Source: Aricia agestis (lineage: Eukaryota; Arthropoda; Insecta; Lepidoptera; Lycaenidae). Taken from it: DNA of 64,000 nt. Of the stretch, positions 43,401 to 55,400 are shown in pieces (the stretch's first letter is position 1; each line of letters opens with the position of its first letter). The position numbers and the translations under genes were made by a program. The DNA lies in NCBI RefSeq assembly GCF_905147365.1, contig NC_056427.1, positions 3,353,001 through 3,417,000 on the forward strand, in the 5' to 3' direction. The notes below the pieces were generated by a model that made no database searches, was not told the origin of the DNA, and worked only from the letters and a program-made list of their open reading frames with translations.

Positions 43401-46400
43401 TATTTTAAATATAAAAATTTCGTCTGTGTGACAGTATGAACATTTTTTTTTAGTCTGTGTGACAGTAGGCTATTAATTACTAGAATTTCCGTCTGAGCCA
43501 GGTTACATTGTGATTCCTAGGTCTGTGTGACTAGTCTGTGACTGATGTCTATGTGACTGATGTATATGTGACTGATGTCTATGTGACTGATGTCTATGTG
43601 ACTGATGTCTATGTGACTGATGTCTATGTGACTGATGTCTATGTGACTGATGTCTATGTGACTGATGTCTATGTGACTGATGTCTATGTGACTGATGTCT
43701 ATGTGACTGATGTCTGTGTGACTGATGTCTATGTGACTGATGTCTATGTGACTGATGTCTATGTGACTGATGTCTATGTGACTGATGTCTATGTGACTGA
43801 TGTCTATGTGACTGATGTCTATGTGACTGATGTCTATGTGACTGATGTCTATGTGACTGATGTCTATGTGGCTGATGTCTATGTGACTGATGTCTATGTG
43901 GCTGATGTCTATGTGGCTGATGTCTATGTGGCTGATGTCTATGTGACTGATGTCTATGTGACTGATGTCTATGTGACTGATGTCTATGTGACTGATGTCT
44001 ATGTGACTGATGTCTATGTGACTGATGTCTATGTGACTGATGTCTATGTGACTGATGTCTATGTGACTGATGTCTATGTGACTGATGTCTATGTGACTGA
44101 TGTCTATGTGACTGATGTCTATGTGACTGATGTCTATGTGACTGATGTCTATGTGACTGATGTCTATGTGACTGATGTCTATGTGACTGATGTCTATGTG
44201 ACTGATGTCTATGTGACTGATGTCTATGTGACTGATGTTACGTGACTGATGTTACGTGACCGATGTCTATGTGACCGATGTCTATGTGACCGATGTCTAT
44301 GTGACCGATGTCTATGCGAACGATGTCTATGTGACCGATGTCTATGTGGCCGATGTCTATGTGACCCCTGTCTATGATGATCGCTGTCTATGTGACCCCT
44401 CTCTATGTGACTACTAGATGATGAAAACCTTTCAATGGGTGTTCCAAATTTCCAATAAACATAATGTCTGTGTGACTTGGTTGTGAAACTACATAATATA
44501 ATTCTTTACTATACTCATTAGAATAGATATACTGTGCAGTCTTTCCTTTTTTTTTTCAGGTAACTAATGGAGGAGAGAGCCGTGGGACACGGCTGCAGCA
44601 GGATGGCCGAATGTTAGCGACCACCAGCCGCCCACAGGCTCGCCAGTGATGCTACTTCCGGATCCACATTGTTATTTTCTACTTGATTTACTAATTGCTA
44701 TTATTCGATTATTATTTATTTTATTTGATCATACTTTTAATTAATTATATCGTTACTATAATTGTAGTTATTTTAAAATGCTAGTGATTAAATTACCAAT
44801 TACGTCACATCCATATCTATACTCATATAATTTAATTAATTGGGAATATAATGTAATTGTTATATTTAGACACATGATAATTTATTGAATTTCATATTTA
44901 TATAATAATTAAGTTCATTTGAATTTATACTGCTGATTTGTACTTGGTTGTAATTCCGGATGTTATTGTGATATTTTAAATTAACAGTTCGTTATTGTTT
45001 TCAGTTGTATAAAATGGCAGGGCTTTCTGTAAACCGACACAGTTGTTACTGAATAATCTTGTGAGGCGGAAGCTCTGCCAGTCTGAATAAATTTATAATA
45101 GTGCAACTAAGTGTATTTTATTCCATTCTTCACACTTTTTAATCGGGACTTAACGCGACTTATTTAAGTAGTAATGCTACTACGAGTACATACTTTTTCT
45201 CGACGTTTCGGCCGTGTTGCAACGGCCGTGGTCACGACTCAGTCCCCTACAACGGCCGAAACGTCGAGAAAAAGTATGTACTCGTAGTAGCATTACTACT
45301 TAAATAAGTCGCGTTAAGTCCCGATTAAAAAGTTTAATTATATTGCAACGCGAAAGTTTAAAATGTTGTTATTAAAGTTAACAGAATAAGTCACTGGCGT
45401 TGAAGATTGGAGAAAGATAAAATCGATTATCGCGCGGGAACTGTGCATTTTTCTGGGACAAAAAGTATTATATGTCCATTCCCGGGACTCAAAGTATCTC
45501 CATGCAAAATTTCAGCCAAATCGGTGCAGCGGTATGGGCGTGAAGAGGTAACAGACAGACAGACACACTTTCGCATTTATAATATTAGTATTTAGTATGG
45601 ATATGCGCCAATTAGTTGTGCATATTGTGTGACTTTATTAACATTACTTAAATAAGGAACTTTGTTCCAATACTCCATCGTGACTAAAAAACATCACATC
45701 ATCCATTGCTCACCCTCATCATATTCAGCGCTTCAGGTGAGTCGATGAGCACGCAATGCAACACGTCCAACATGCCGGTACCCTCCCCCGAAGCCTGCGA
45801 GCCGAGACGTGAGAACAACCAGTTGAGTCGATTAGAGTTGGCGAATTGAGCGCAGTTGGTGTGGTTGCCTTTGATGATGGCCGCTGAAAAGAAAATGTTG
45901 TGTTAGTTTATGCACACATAATAACTAGACGACGCCTGCAATTCTGCAATTCCGTTGCGACGAAATATGTTTATCGCGCGGGAACTGTACATTTTCCGAA
46001 ATTAAAACTTTCCTATGTAAATTTCCTATGTTTCAAAATATTTTCTTACTCGGTTCTTCTTAATCGGTTCAGCCGTTCAAGCGTGAAAAGACAGACAAAC
46101 GGGCCTACATACAGGCACTTTTGACAGTTAATTGACATAAAAGTGTGAATCGAAACAGCTGTCAACGACGTCAGCGTTCAATCTTTATTTTATCTATAGA
46201 AAATAAATATACTTGTAGTCCATCAAGAAAGTGAAGAAATTAAAAAGTGGCAACATCGTAGTGTCATCCCTTTTTTCTTAGATTGACTTGAAAGGGATGA
46301 CACTACGATGCTGCCACTTTTTAATTTCTTCACTTTCTTGACTGACTATAGATGACATTGGCCGGAAAGGTTATTCACCTTTAAAACGGCTCTATCTTAG

Positions 46401-49400
46401 GTGACACGTCTTTATAAGATGGCGGCATTAACTTAAGCTACGTCGATAAACGTTACAGTAGTATATAATATCGGAAAGTAAATTTTTAATTGAGTTAGTC
46501 TACAGCCTGTCTCTACCATAGATAACTTACCTAGCAACTGATACAAGTAGACAGATATCATCGTAGAATTTGTCTACACCCCGTCCCTACCATAGACAAC
46601 TTACCCAACAGCTGATACAGGTAGACAGAGATCATATCCCAACTCTGCCCGCTCTCATCACCAGCGAGGAATCCAGCGAGGAAACCCTGAGATGTGATCA
46701 CGTTGATCTTGTCTATGGCCTCCAGAATCAGGTTCAGTATACCCTCCTCTTGGAATAGATCTTGACGGTTTCGGAGAGCACGGAACTTGTTCTGTTTTTC
46801 CTCGTGTTCTGGAAAATACGACTTGGTTTGAAGTTTGAAGTAAGCACATATTTATAAAAGAGGTCAGTAAAACTTTGCAACAAATTAAGTGATAATACTA
46901 TAGGGTGTTTGTGTGTCCCTTGCAGTGGCGAAGAGTCCATATAACCCGATTCCCGTCGGCTTCCCTTTTGGAAAATCGAATCTATGGGCCAAATACATTT
47001 TTATCTAATAAATATTTTACATACTTAAAAAACTTTGAATTCACTAAACGCCTACAAAATTTTATATGCAATAAATTTTTCTCTCACTTGAAATAGTTTG
47101 AATTAATAATTAATCGCCTACAAATTTATATAGGCAATGCAACGTGCAGGCCATCTCCGATAGAAGCCGATAAATTAGCGGGTTATTTCTTCATACAACG
47201 ATATTTCATAGTAAGCATCTGTCCTTTTCATTCCTGTGAACTGATCGTCATGTTCTGTCTCGTTCTACCACGCGCCAATATACTCGGAAATAAGCCGATA
47301 CTCGGCGAGTTATTACGGAGAAAGGTTAATTAGCAACGCACAAGTGCGAGCGAGAAAGATGAACTTCATGAAATAAAATTGTTATGAGTTAAAATATGGC
47401 GGATGAGTGTTTGTAAACAACTTGTTTGTGTTTAAATGTCGAATGTTATTTGTTTTAGCGTTAAGAAGAGTGCAGTGAGGCGAATTTAAATTAATTTGTA
47501 TTGTGATTTGTTAATTTTGACTCGTACAGCTGAGACTGTTGTCTGACAGATTACTTGCTGTCGACGGAAACTTCGTTTTCCAAACTTAGTTTTGAATGAC
47601 CGCATGTACCGTCACGCATACAACTTAACTCGCATTTTTCAAAGGCATCATTATCAAACTTGAAACTCGAACATTGTTGAACATCAGTGCTGAGCGTTTT
47701 GGTAAGTAGATTTTTTACTCCGGCTTCCCTTCCGAAAATATTCACCCTTCGCCACTGGTCCCTTGTATAGAGTTTTACTTTAAGGGTGAAGTCAAACGAG
47801 CGTAATTTTGTGAGTCGTGAGTCGCAGAATTTCGGTTGGCAGAAATTCTGCTGCATTCACACGAGCGTAATTTTGTAAGTCATGATTTGTATGAAAATTC
47901 CTTGACTCTGGGGCATTTCTCAACGTAACATAAAAGTCAAAAATTACTGCTTTAGCGTTGGTACTTCCACAGTGAACTTTATAAAGAACACATACACACC
48001 CTAAAGTTAATACTTTGTTTTATTACATCCTGTATGGTAAATAATAAGTTCTATAATTTTTCGTCGAAAATAAAAAAATAAATAATAAAACAAAATACAT
48101 ACAATAATAAATACGGTTCTGTGAAGTAAAAACCTCCTCGTTCTTTGAAAGTCGGTCCTTCGATCGCGGATTCTTGGAAATCTATTATTTACGCGGTCGA
48201 ATTCGACCGCTTGGGAGTTGAAAAAATGAAAAACTGATGAGAATCCTTTGATGAATAGCTGAGTAAGACAGGCGAGCGGAGCGAGCGAGCAAAAGTAATG
48301 TCTAATTTTATTCGCTCGCTTCGCTAGCTCGTACTACTAGCGTTTGCGATGACTTGAGCTGTTGTTCCTGGAAATTCTAAAGTATATTTTAAAGTGAAAA
48401 TATGCCACTAGCAAAAAGAGTTGCTTAAAGACAAACACTTCATTTAAAAATTCATTTTAACATGACAAGAAAGGCATAATTTTGTTTAATCTCTTAAGAC
48501 TTAAAATATAAATAAATACATTATGTATCCAAAAATATACAAATTAAAAAGACATACAAATAAAAAATATTTCTGTTTACAAACGTATGGCGTCACTACT
48601 ATTTACCAAAGGTATGATGTCACTTCTGTTCACATATGCCATCACTTCTTCCTACAAACGTATGACGTCACTTGTGTCTACAAACTATGGAGTGTAGATG
48701 GAGGAGAACTATCTCTGTATGTAAAAAGTGTCAGCTGAAATGCGTTAAATTAGGGTGGCGGTAGTAGCAACAGGGTAAATTTTAAATCATTTAGCAGCTT
48801 TTATTTCAGCTATTTTAGGTTATATTTTAATATACTTCAATTTATATTTTGTCACCAACGGCTACATTTATTCCATACCCCTTGCTGCTGCTAGCGCCAC
48901 TCTTGGAGGATTTTTCAACTGTTATTTACTGCGTACAGCTGGACACTTTTTCAAATATCCCCCGTAGTTAAGATAGTTCTTCTCCATCTACCCTCCATAC
49001 TACAAACTTGTGACGCGATTTCTGCTTACAAGTTACAAACGTATGACGTCACTTCTGTTCACAAACGTATGACGTCACTTCTTTTTACAAGCGTATGACG
49101 TCACTTCTGTTTATGTTATCACTCACCCATGTCCTCGTCAGGTTGTGCGAAGTAGTTGATCAGATCCTCCAAGCACATGACCATCTCGCCCAGATTGACC
49201 GACGCGAAGAACATGGAGTGACGACGGTTTTCTTGGAGGGTTTCGAGGCCACTAGAAGTTGGTTGAAAAATAAATATTTTATCCATATCTAACTTGATGA
49301 ATAGTAACTGGAAGACGGTTAAAAAGTCATTTGACTGGATATTGTTGTTGATTGTTGGTGCTCTAGATTGTGATCAATTATATTATATTTTACTAATCTA

Positions 49401-52400
49401 TACTTAAGAGGATTCCACACCGCCATTTTTCCCATACAAACGCTGTCCCCTGTTTCCTCCCTGGATAATGCTAGTAGAGTTATAATTTTTTTCCTGAATA
49501 TCTACGGCCACTAATACAATGTCCCTATGTTTTCCTTTTTTTCATAATTTAATTATTAAATAAGATATGAACGTTCAAAAACCCAAAAAAATGGCCAGAT
49601 TTTCCACTGTGTTCAAACGTCCAGAAAACAGATTTGGATAGATTATACAAAAAAAGCAAAACATAGGAACACAGCTCAAGCCTTTTTTTAATCTTTAATG
49701 AAAAAAGTACTTAAATCGGTTAAGTTTTGGAGAAGGAATCAGGGGACAACGAATCGTTGATTTTCTGGATTTTCTGCAGTTGTCTCTATCGCGTTCTGCG
49801 GTATAGGCTTGAGGTAAGGGAGACAGCTATAGATATTACACGTACTTTTTTTTCATTTCTCTAGCTGCTGTGGTAAAGCGGAAGAGTTTGTTTGTTTGAA
49901 CGCGCTAATTTCAGAAACCACTGGTCCGATTTGAAAAATTCTTTCAGTGTTAGATAGCCCATTTATCGAGGAAGGCTACAGGCTATATTTTATTACGCTA
50001 AGACTAATAGGAGCGAAGAAATATAGGGAAATGTGGAAAAAAACGGGGGAAATTATTTGAAAGGGCTTATCTCACGAACTACTGGAGCAATTTTTCTGTT
50101 ATTTGGCACAGATAAGAAGTAGACCACGTGAAGGATCATAGGCTATTTTATGTGGACTAATTTGTCTGTGAAATATCTAATTTACGCGGGCGAAGCCGCG
50201 CGGAACGTCTGGTTTCATCCATATTTAACTTTATGAATAGTAACTGGAAGACGGTTGAAAAGTCACTTAGCTGGATATTGTTGTTGATTGTTGGTACTCT
50301 AGATTTTGATCAATTATATATTTTACTAATAATGTAATTATACAATTACCTCTTGGACGGTTTCAAGGTCACGGTAACATGGTTTTGTGAAATTACTCGT
50401 GTAAACGTTTTATACGTGGGAGAGCCATGCTTCGGCACGAATGGGCCGGCTCGACCGGATAAATACCATGTTCTTACAGAAAACCGGCGTGAAACAGCGC
50501 TTGCGCTGTGTTTGGCCCAGTGAGTGAGTTTACCGGAGGCCCAATCCCCTACCCTATTCCCTTTCCTACCCTCCCCTATTCCCTTCCCTTCCCTACCCTC
50601 CCCTATTACCCTATTCCCTATTAAAAGGCCGGCAACGCACATGCAGCTCTTCTGATGCTGCGAGTGTCCATGGGCGACGGAAGTTGCTTTCCATCAGGTG
50701 ACCCGTTTGCTCGTTTGCCCCCTTATTTCATAAAAAAAAAGACGTTTGATTTACGATATCACCATAGTAAAAAATATGCAACTTGCACACATAAGTGTCA
50801 TTTCAGATAACTTTTGGTCATAGGTAAGTATAGGTTTTTGGCAAACAATTTTACAACCATCACCTACGTATATTAATGTTTACCCTAACAAATAATAAGG
50901 AGGATCAACGCTCTTGTATGAAGACTGCAGTTGGTATTTTAGCAATGGGGAAGATGCGATATTTTTATTTTTGTGTTTATTTTAAAGAACTCCATGTAGA
51001 ATAGACCTCAAGTATATTGAAAAAATTAAAACACTGGAATTTACTGCAAAAATGCGGTTTAAAATTGTCAATTTAAATTTTGGCGCCAAAACGGATCTAG
51101 AGTAGCCCCTCTTGAGTCCTGACTCCTGATCGTACCTCTCAAAAAGTTGTCATGCCCCGCGTTCCATTTAGCGTTAAAACGATGAAAACGCTCAAAATAG
51201 AGGCATTTTAATCGTTTTTAACACTAAATGGAACGCGGGGATAGCATATGTGACGTCACTGAACGCTGATTGGTGTTTTGAAATCCGTTCCGTTTCAAGT
51301 TACTTTTAATTCGTAATTTTTGTAAAAAAAAAAACAATATTTTATAAAATATTAACCTTGCAGTGGCCCTTTTTTTATATTTTTGTGACGTTTTAATAGC
51401 AAAATTTTCATAAATATTATATTTGCATGTTCCCTATTAAAATAATGTCATAACACTCACTTTATGAACTTGGTGAACAGCGAGGAACACTTCCTAATTA
51501 CTCTAGCAGTCCTAGACTCTTCTTCCTGCGACCTCGAGAAGTCGAGTCCGTCGTCCATTTTTCCTTCTTCGTGTAGGATGGCTTGTTTCTCTTCTACTTT
51601 ACCCACTCCTTTCTTCTTGGTCTCGTATGACTAGAAAAAAAATAATAAGAAGTTTTATTTTTCATTTATCATCTATTTATTATTGATTGGAATTTAAAGT
51701 ATCTCCATTCCAAAGAACAAGGGGCATTTTTGTATGGAAGCCGTATCCAAGCTGTAGCACATCCACACATAATATTATATCAAATGAAAGGGCTTGAAAA
51801 GCTGAACATATTTTTATTGTATGACGTAAAATCTCTAAACCATGGGAGAAAAAAGTAAAAAAAAAACACAAAAAATACCCTGTATTATTGCATCAATGTT
51901 AGTGTTCCTTCTTTCATATGTTTAGATCTTTAAGCGTGATGAGGTAACAGACAGACACAAAAACATTCGAATTTATAATATTAGTAAGGACCTGTCTATT
52001 TTCTGTCTTACCTTATAAGACAGCCACAGTCCCGTCTCCGAGTGCTGCACGATAACTGTCGAGTCACCATACTTGATGATGGGAGCTCCTATCACCTCCA
52101 GATCCTTGTCTTCCAATACCACTTTCTGGTCATCTTTCTCTTGGCGGAGGCAGAAAGCGCAGGAAGCGGTTGTCGCTTCGTCTCTGAAAAAGTTTATGAG
52201 TTTTAAAAAAAGTTCTTTGAAACGACATGATCCCAAAGAAAACTTCTTTTTAACCACGACGACCTAGAAGAACGAAAAGATGGATAACAGAAGAAGACGA
52301 CGACGACGCCTTCGAAGACTACGATCATAAAGAAAAAAATGACGACGTCGAAGACGACAGACACGACGACTATGTAAGTGATAATGATAATTATGATAGA

Positions 52401-55400
52401 AAAGGAGAATACGGAGATGAAAAAAAGGAAGTAGACAACGACGACGACAGTAATGTTAATGCGCCAGCTCCAGCCGCCAGAGCTCGCGGGCTTGCGACAT
52501 CATGGAGCCACCTTCGTACATCACGATGGAAAAGAGAAAGGAGAAGACAAAGATAAAGAAAACGAAGAAGAAGGAAGAGAAGAGGAAGTAGATAAAGAAG
52601 ATGATGAAGCCGACGATGACGACAACGATGTTAATAGAGATACTACAACTGTACTAACAATAAATATTCACAAGCCCTCACCTGCTGATAAGATACAGCT
52701 CATTCTGGTCGTTGACGCCGAGGTATCTGCCGGTGGTGATGTGCCTGATCCTCATGGGGTGGTACCAGTTGATGAACCCGCCCGCCCACTTGGTGCGCGC
52801 CAGCTCCAGCCGCCAGAGCGACCGGGCTTGCGACATCACGGAACCGCCTTCGTAGACCACGATGCTGGGAAAGAAAATTGGTAAATGAGTAGGTAGGTTA
52901 TATAATACGAAGTGTAGACAGAAAGACAGATGGTGTATTTTTGTTTGTTATCGTTTCATGTTATAACTGCTCAACCAATTTAGTTCACAAGGTGTTCCGT
53001 GACGGGGAAATGCGATACAATGTAATTTGAAATATGCCATTCGATGTTTGCTGCCTGCGATATTTGGCTGCAAGTTTCGAATGCGCGAATTTTGAAATCA
53101 ATACTGACTTTTTTACCATCTTTGCTCGACGCTTACAGTCTTAAAAAAAAACTACTCACTTCTGTCCACCATCTTTGCTCGTTGGGCTTGCCTTGGATAA
53201 GCTGTTTGAAAAAACTCACTGTAAGCAAAGGTCGCGGACATATTCACATTCTTTGCTCGACGGCCTTTGCTTTTAAAAAAAACTACTTACTTCTGTCCAC
53301 CATCTTTGGTCCACGTGCTCGGTATGGTGAGACACTCGTCGCCCCCGTGGAAGAACCGTAGAACGTCACCACCGAAGACATATCCCACGTACTTCATACG
53401 TGATATACCAGTACCATATGGCTGAACAGACCAGTGGGTGACGTGGAAGGAAGCGTTGACTATGGATACTTCGTTCTCTTTCGTCGTGTGCTGGAAATAT
53501 CACCAAATATTAAAATATATAAACGCCTCCGTGGTCTAGTGGTATAGAGCGCGGCTCTTGACTCGGAGGTCGTGGGTTCGATTCCCGCGTTGGAAACATG
53601 TTATTTCCGAGTTTGGTTAGGACAATGCAGGCTGATCCAGGTGATCAGCCAGATTGTCTGACAAGTAAGATGATCCATGCGTCGGATGGGCATGTAAAAG
53701 TCGATCCTGCGCTTGATCTCTCGCCGGTCGTGTCGGTCTTCCGTCCCACTGGGGCCACTGGGTTATGAGAGTAAAGGAATAGAGAGTGCTCTTTTGTATT
53801 GCGCACACACTTGGGCACCATAAAATTACTCCTGCGTAGCTGGCCTGGTTTCAATGAAACCGGCCACCGTCACCGACCGGTGAGGGAGCTATTATATTAT
53901 TATTATTAAAACTGACCTGTACCCCGATTTCAATCCAATATTAGTATAGCTTTCATTAAGTCTTATAATATTATAACATTGTCATGGTTGGTCACAAAGC
54001 GCCATAACACAAAAAGACAGGTTTTTTACTTGTGACACTTTGTGAATAATCGGATTTTTATTGGTAAATATAAAAAACATATCTATAAGATACGAATGGG
54101 TCGGCTTGAGAAATACTGCCTAATTACTAATTAAGAGTACTTACCAAGTATCTTTCTGTAGCTACGGATACCAAGATCAAGTCGTCACCAACTCGAACCT
54201 TCTCACCTTCAGATCTAAAAATTAAAGAAAAAAAATCAAAATGTGTCCGGTTAAAAAAATCAAAATCAAAAGTCCGGGTTCCGTAGAACATTTTTTTTAT
54301 TACCATCAATTTTTTGTGAGTAGCTTCATTTTGATAAGACGAACAACAATTTTATTCAAGTCAACCAAGTTTTGTTGATTACAGAACCCTAAAACGGAAC
54401 CCTAACCAGCTCATTTTTTGTATATTGGTAGGTTAATAGTTACATAATTTAAGAGTAACATTGTCCAACAAATAGAACAATCCATATTTTAGGACCATCA
54501 AATCAAAGTATGAAATCCTTTCTATCTCTGTTAGCTACCACTTTCAAGACTTTTTGCAAATATTCATCTTATCAAAATGAAGCTACTCACAAAAAATTAG
54601 CTTGATAGTAATAAAAAAATTGTTCTACGGAACCCGGACTAAAGCCTTTTGGTGTTTGTTTTTTAATAATTTTTTTCTAAATTTATTACTTAAAATAGGA
54701 TATTATGGCTTCTAAGGGAATTATAATATAGTCTACTTTTCTCTGCCCAACTAACTATAGCCAATCTCCAAAACGAAGGTCTTTTACCTCTGCTTGCTGG
54801 CCGGATGTAGAGTCCACCAGCACGCTTCACCTTTTGAATGCTCTTGTAAACCGACGTCAAACGCCAACTTATCTTGGGAAGACGATGTCGAGAGGCAGGC
54901 TAGGTACTGCAAAAAATATAATAATGTAAAAGCATTGGTAAAATTGGATTACGAAATCAGACAAAAAGTCTCACCGGTGACAAAACGGAACATACTTAAG
55001 GTGACAAAACGGAACTAACCTATAGTTCCGTTTTGTGACATCATGCGATAAACATTATGCATTAACATTCTAAAAATGCATTAAAATATCATGTGTATTT
55101 TGTTTTTAATTTTTACTATGCCCAAAAATTACCAAAACTAGTATTAGTAGCAACAGCAATTGTACAATTAGTAACAGTAATAAAAAAATTCCTTACCATA
55201 TCACTGTTCAAGTGTCGCAGAAGTATAGCGTTGCCATACAACAAGGTTCTGTGTCCAGATCCTGTACCTTTACCCTGGAAGAATAAGAATAATCTATAAA
55301 GAAATAAGTCAACAAAAAAAATTAAAGCACTTCACAATAAAAAGATGTAGCTTTTGGTTTTTTTTTTAACTTTTATCATTATTTTTTATTTATTAGTCGA

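Larger units (their letters stand above)
38387..45134 (+). mobile_element. Ty3/gypsy-type LTR retrotransposon, complete, frameshifted
   Basis: 6,748 bp: 5' LTR, gag-pol with two frame changes, a tandem-repeat region and 3' LTR. Both LTRs are 523 bp and appear identical by eye, and the element is flanked by cttt on both sides (38383-38386, 45135-45138), a probable 4-bp target duplication. The integrase follows the reverse transcriptase and RNase H, the Ty3/gypsy order. No envelope gene is seen. Identical LTRs mean a recent insertion. Plus strand, antisense to RyR. Confidence 0.93.
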
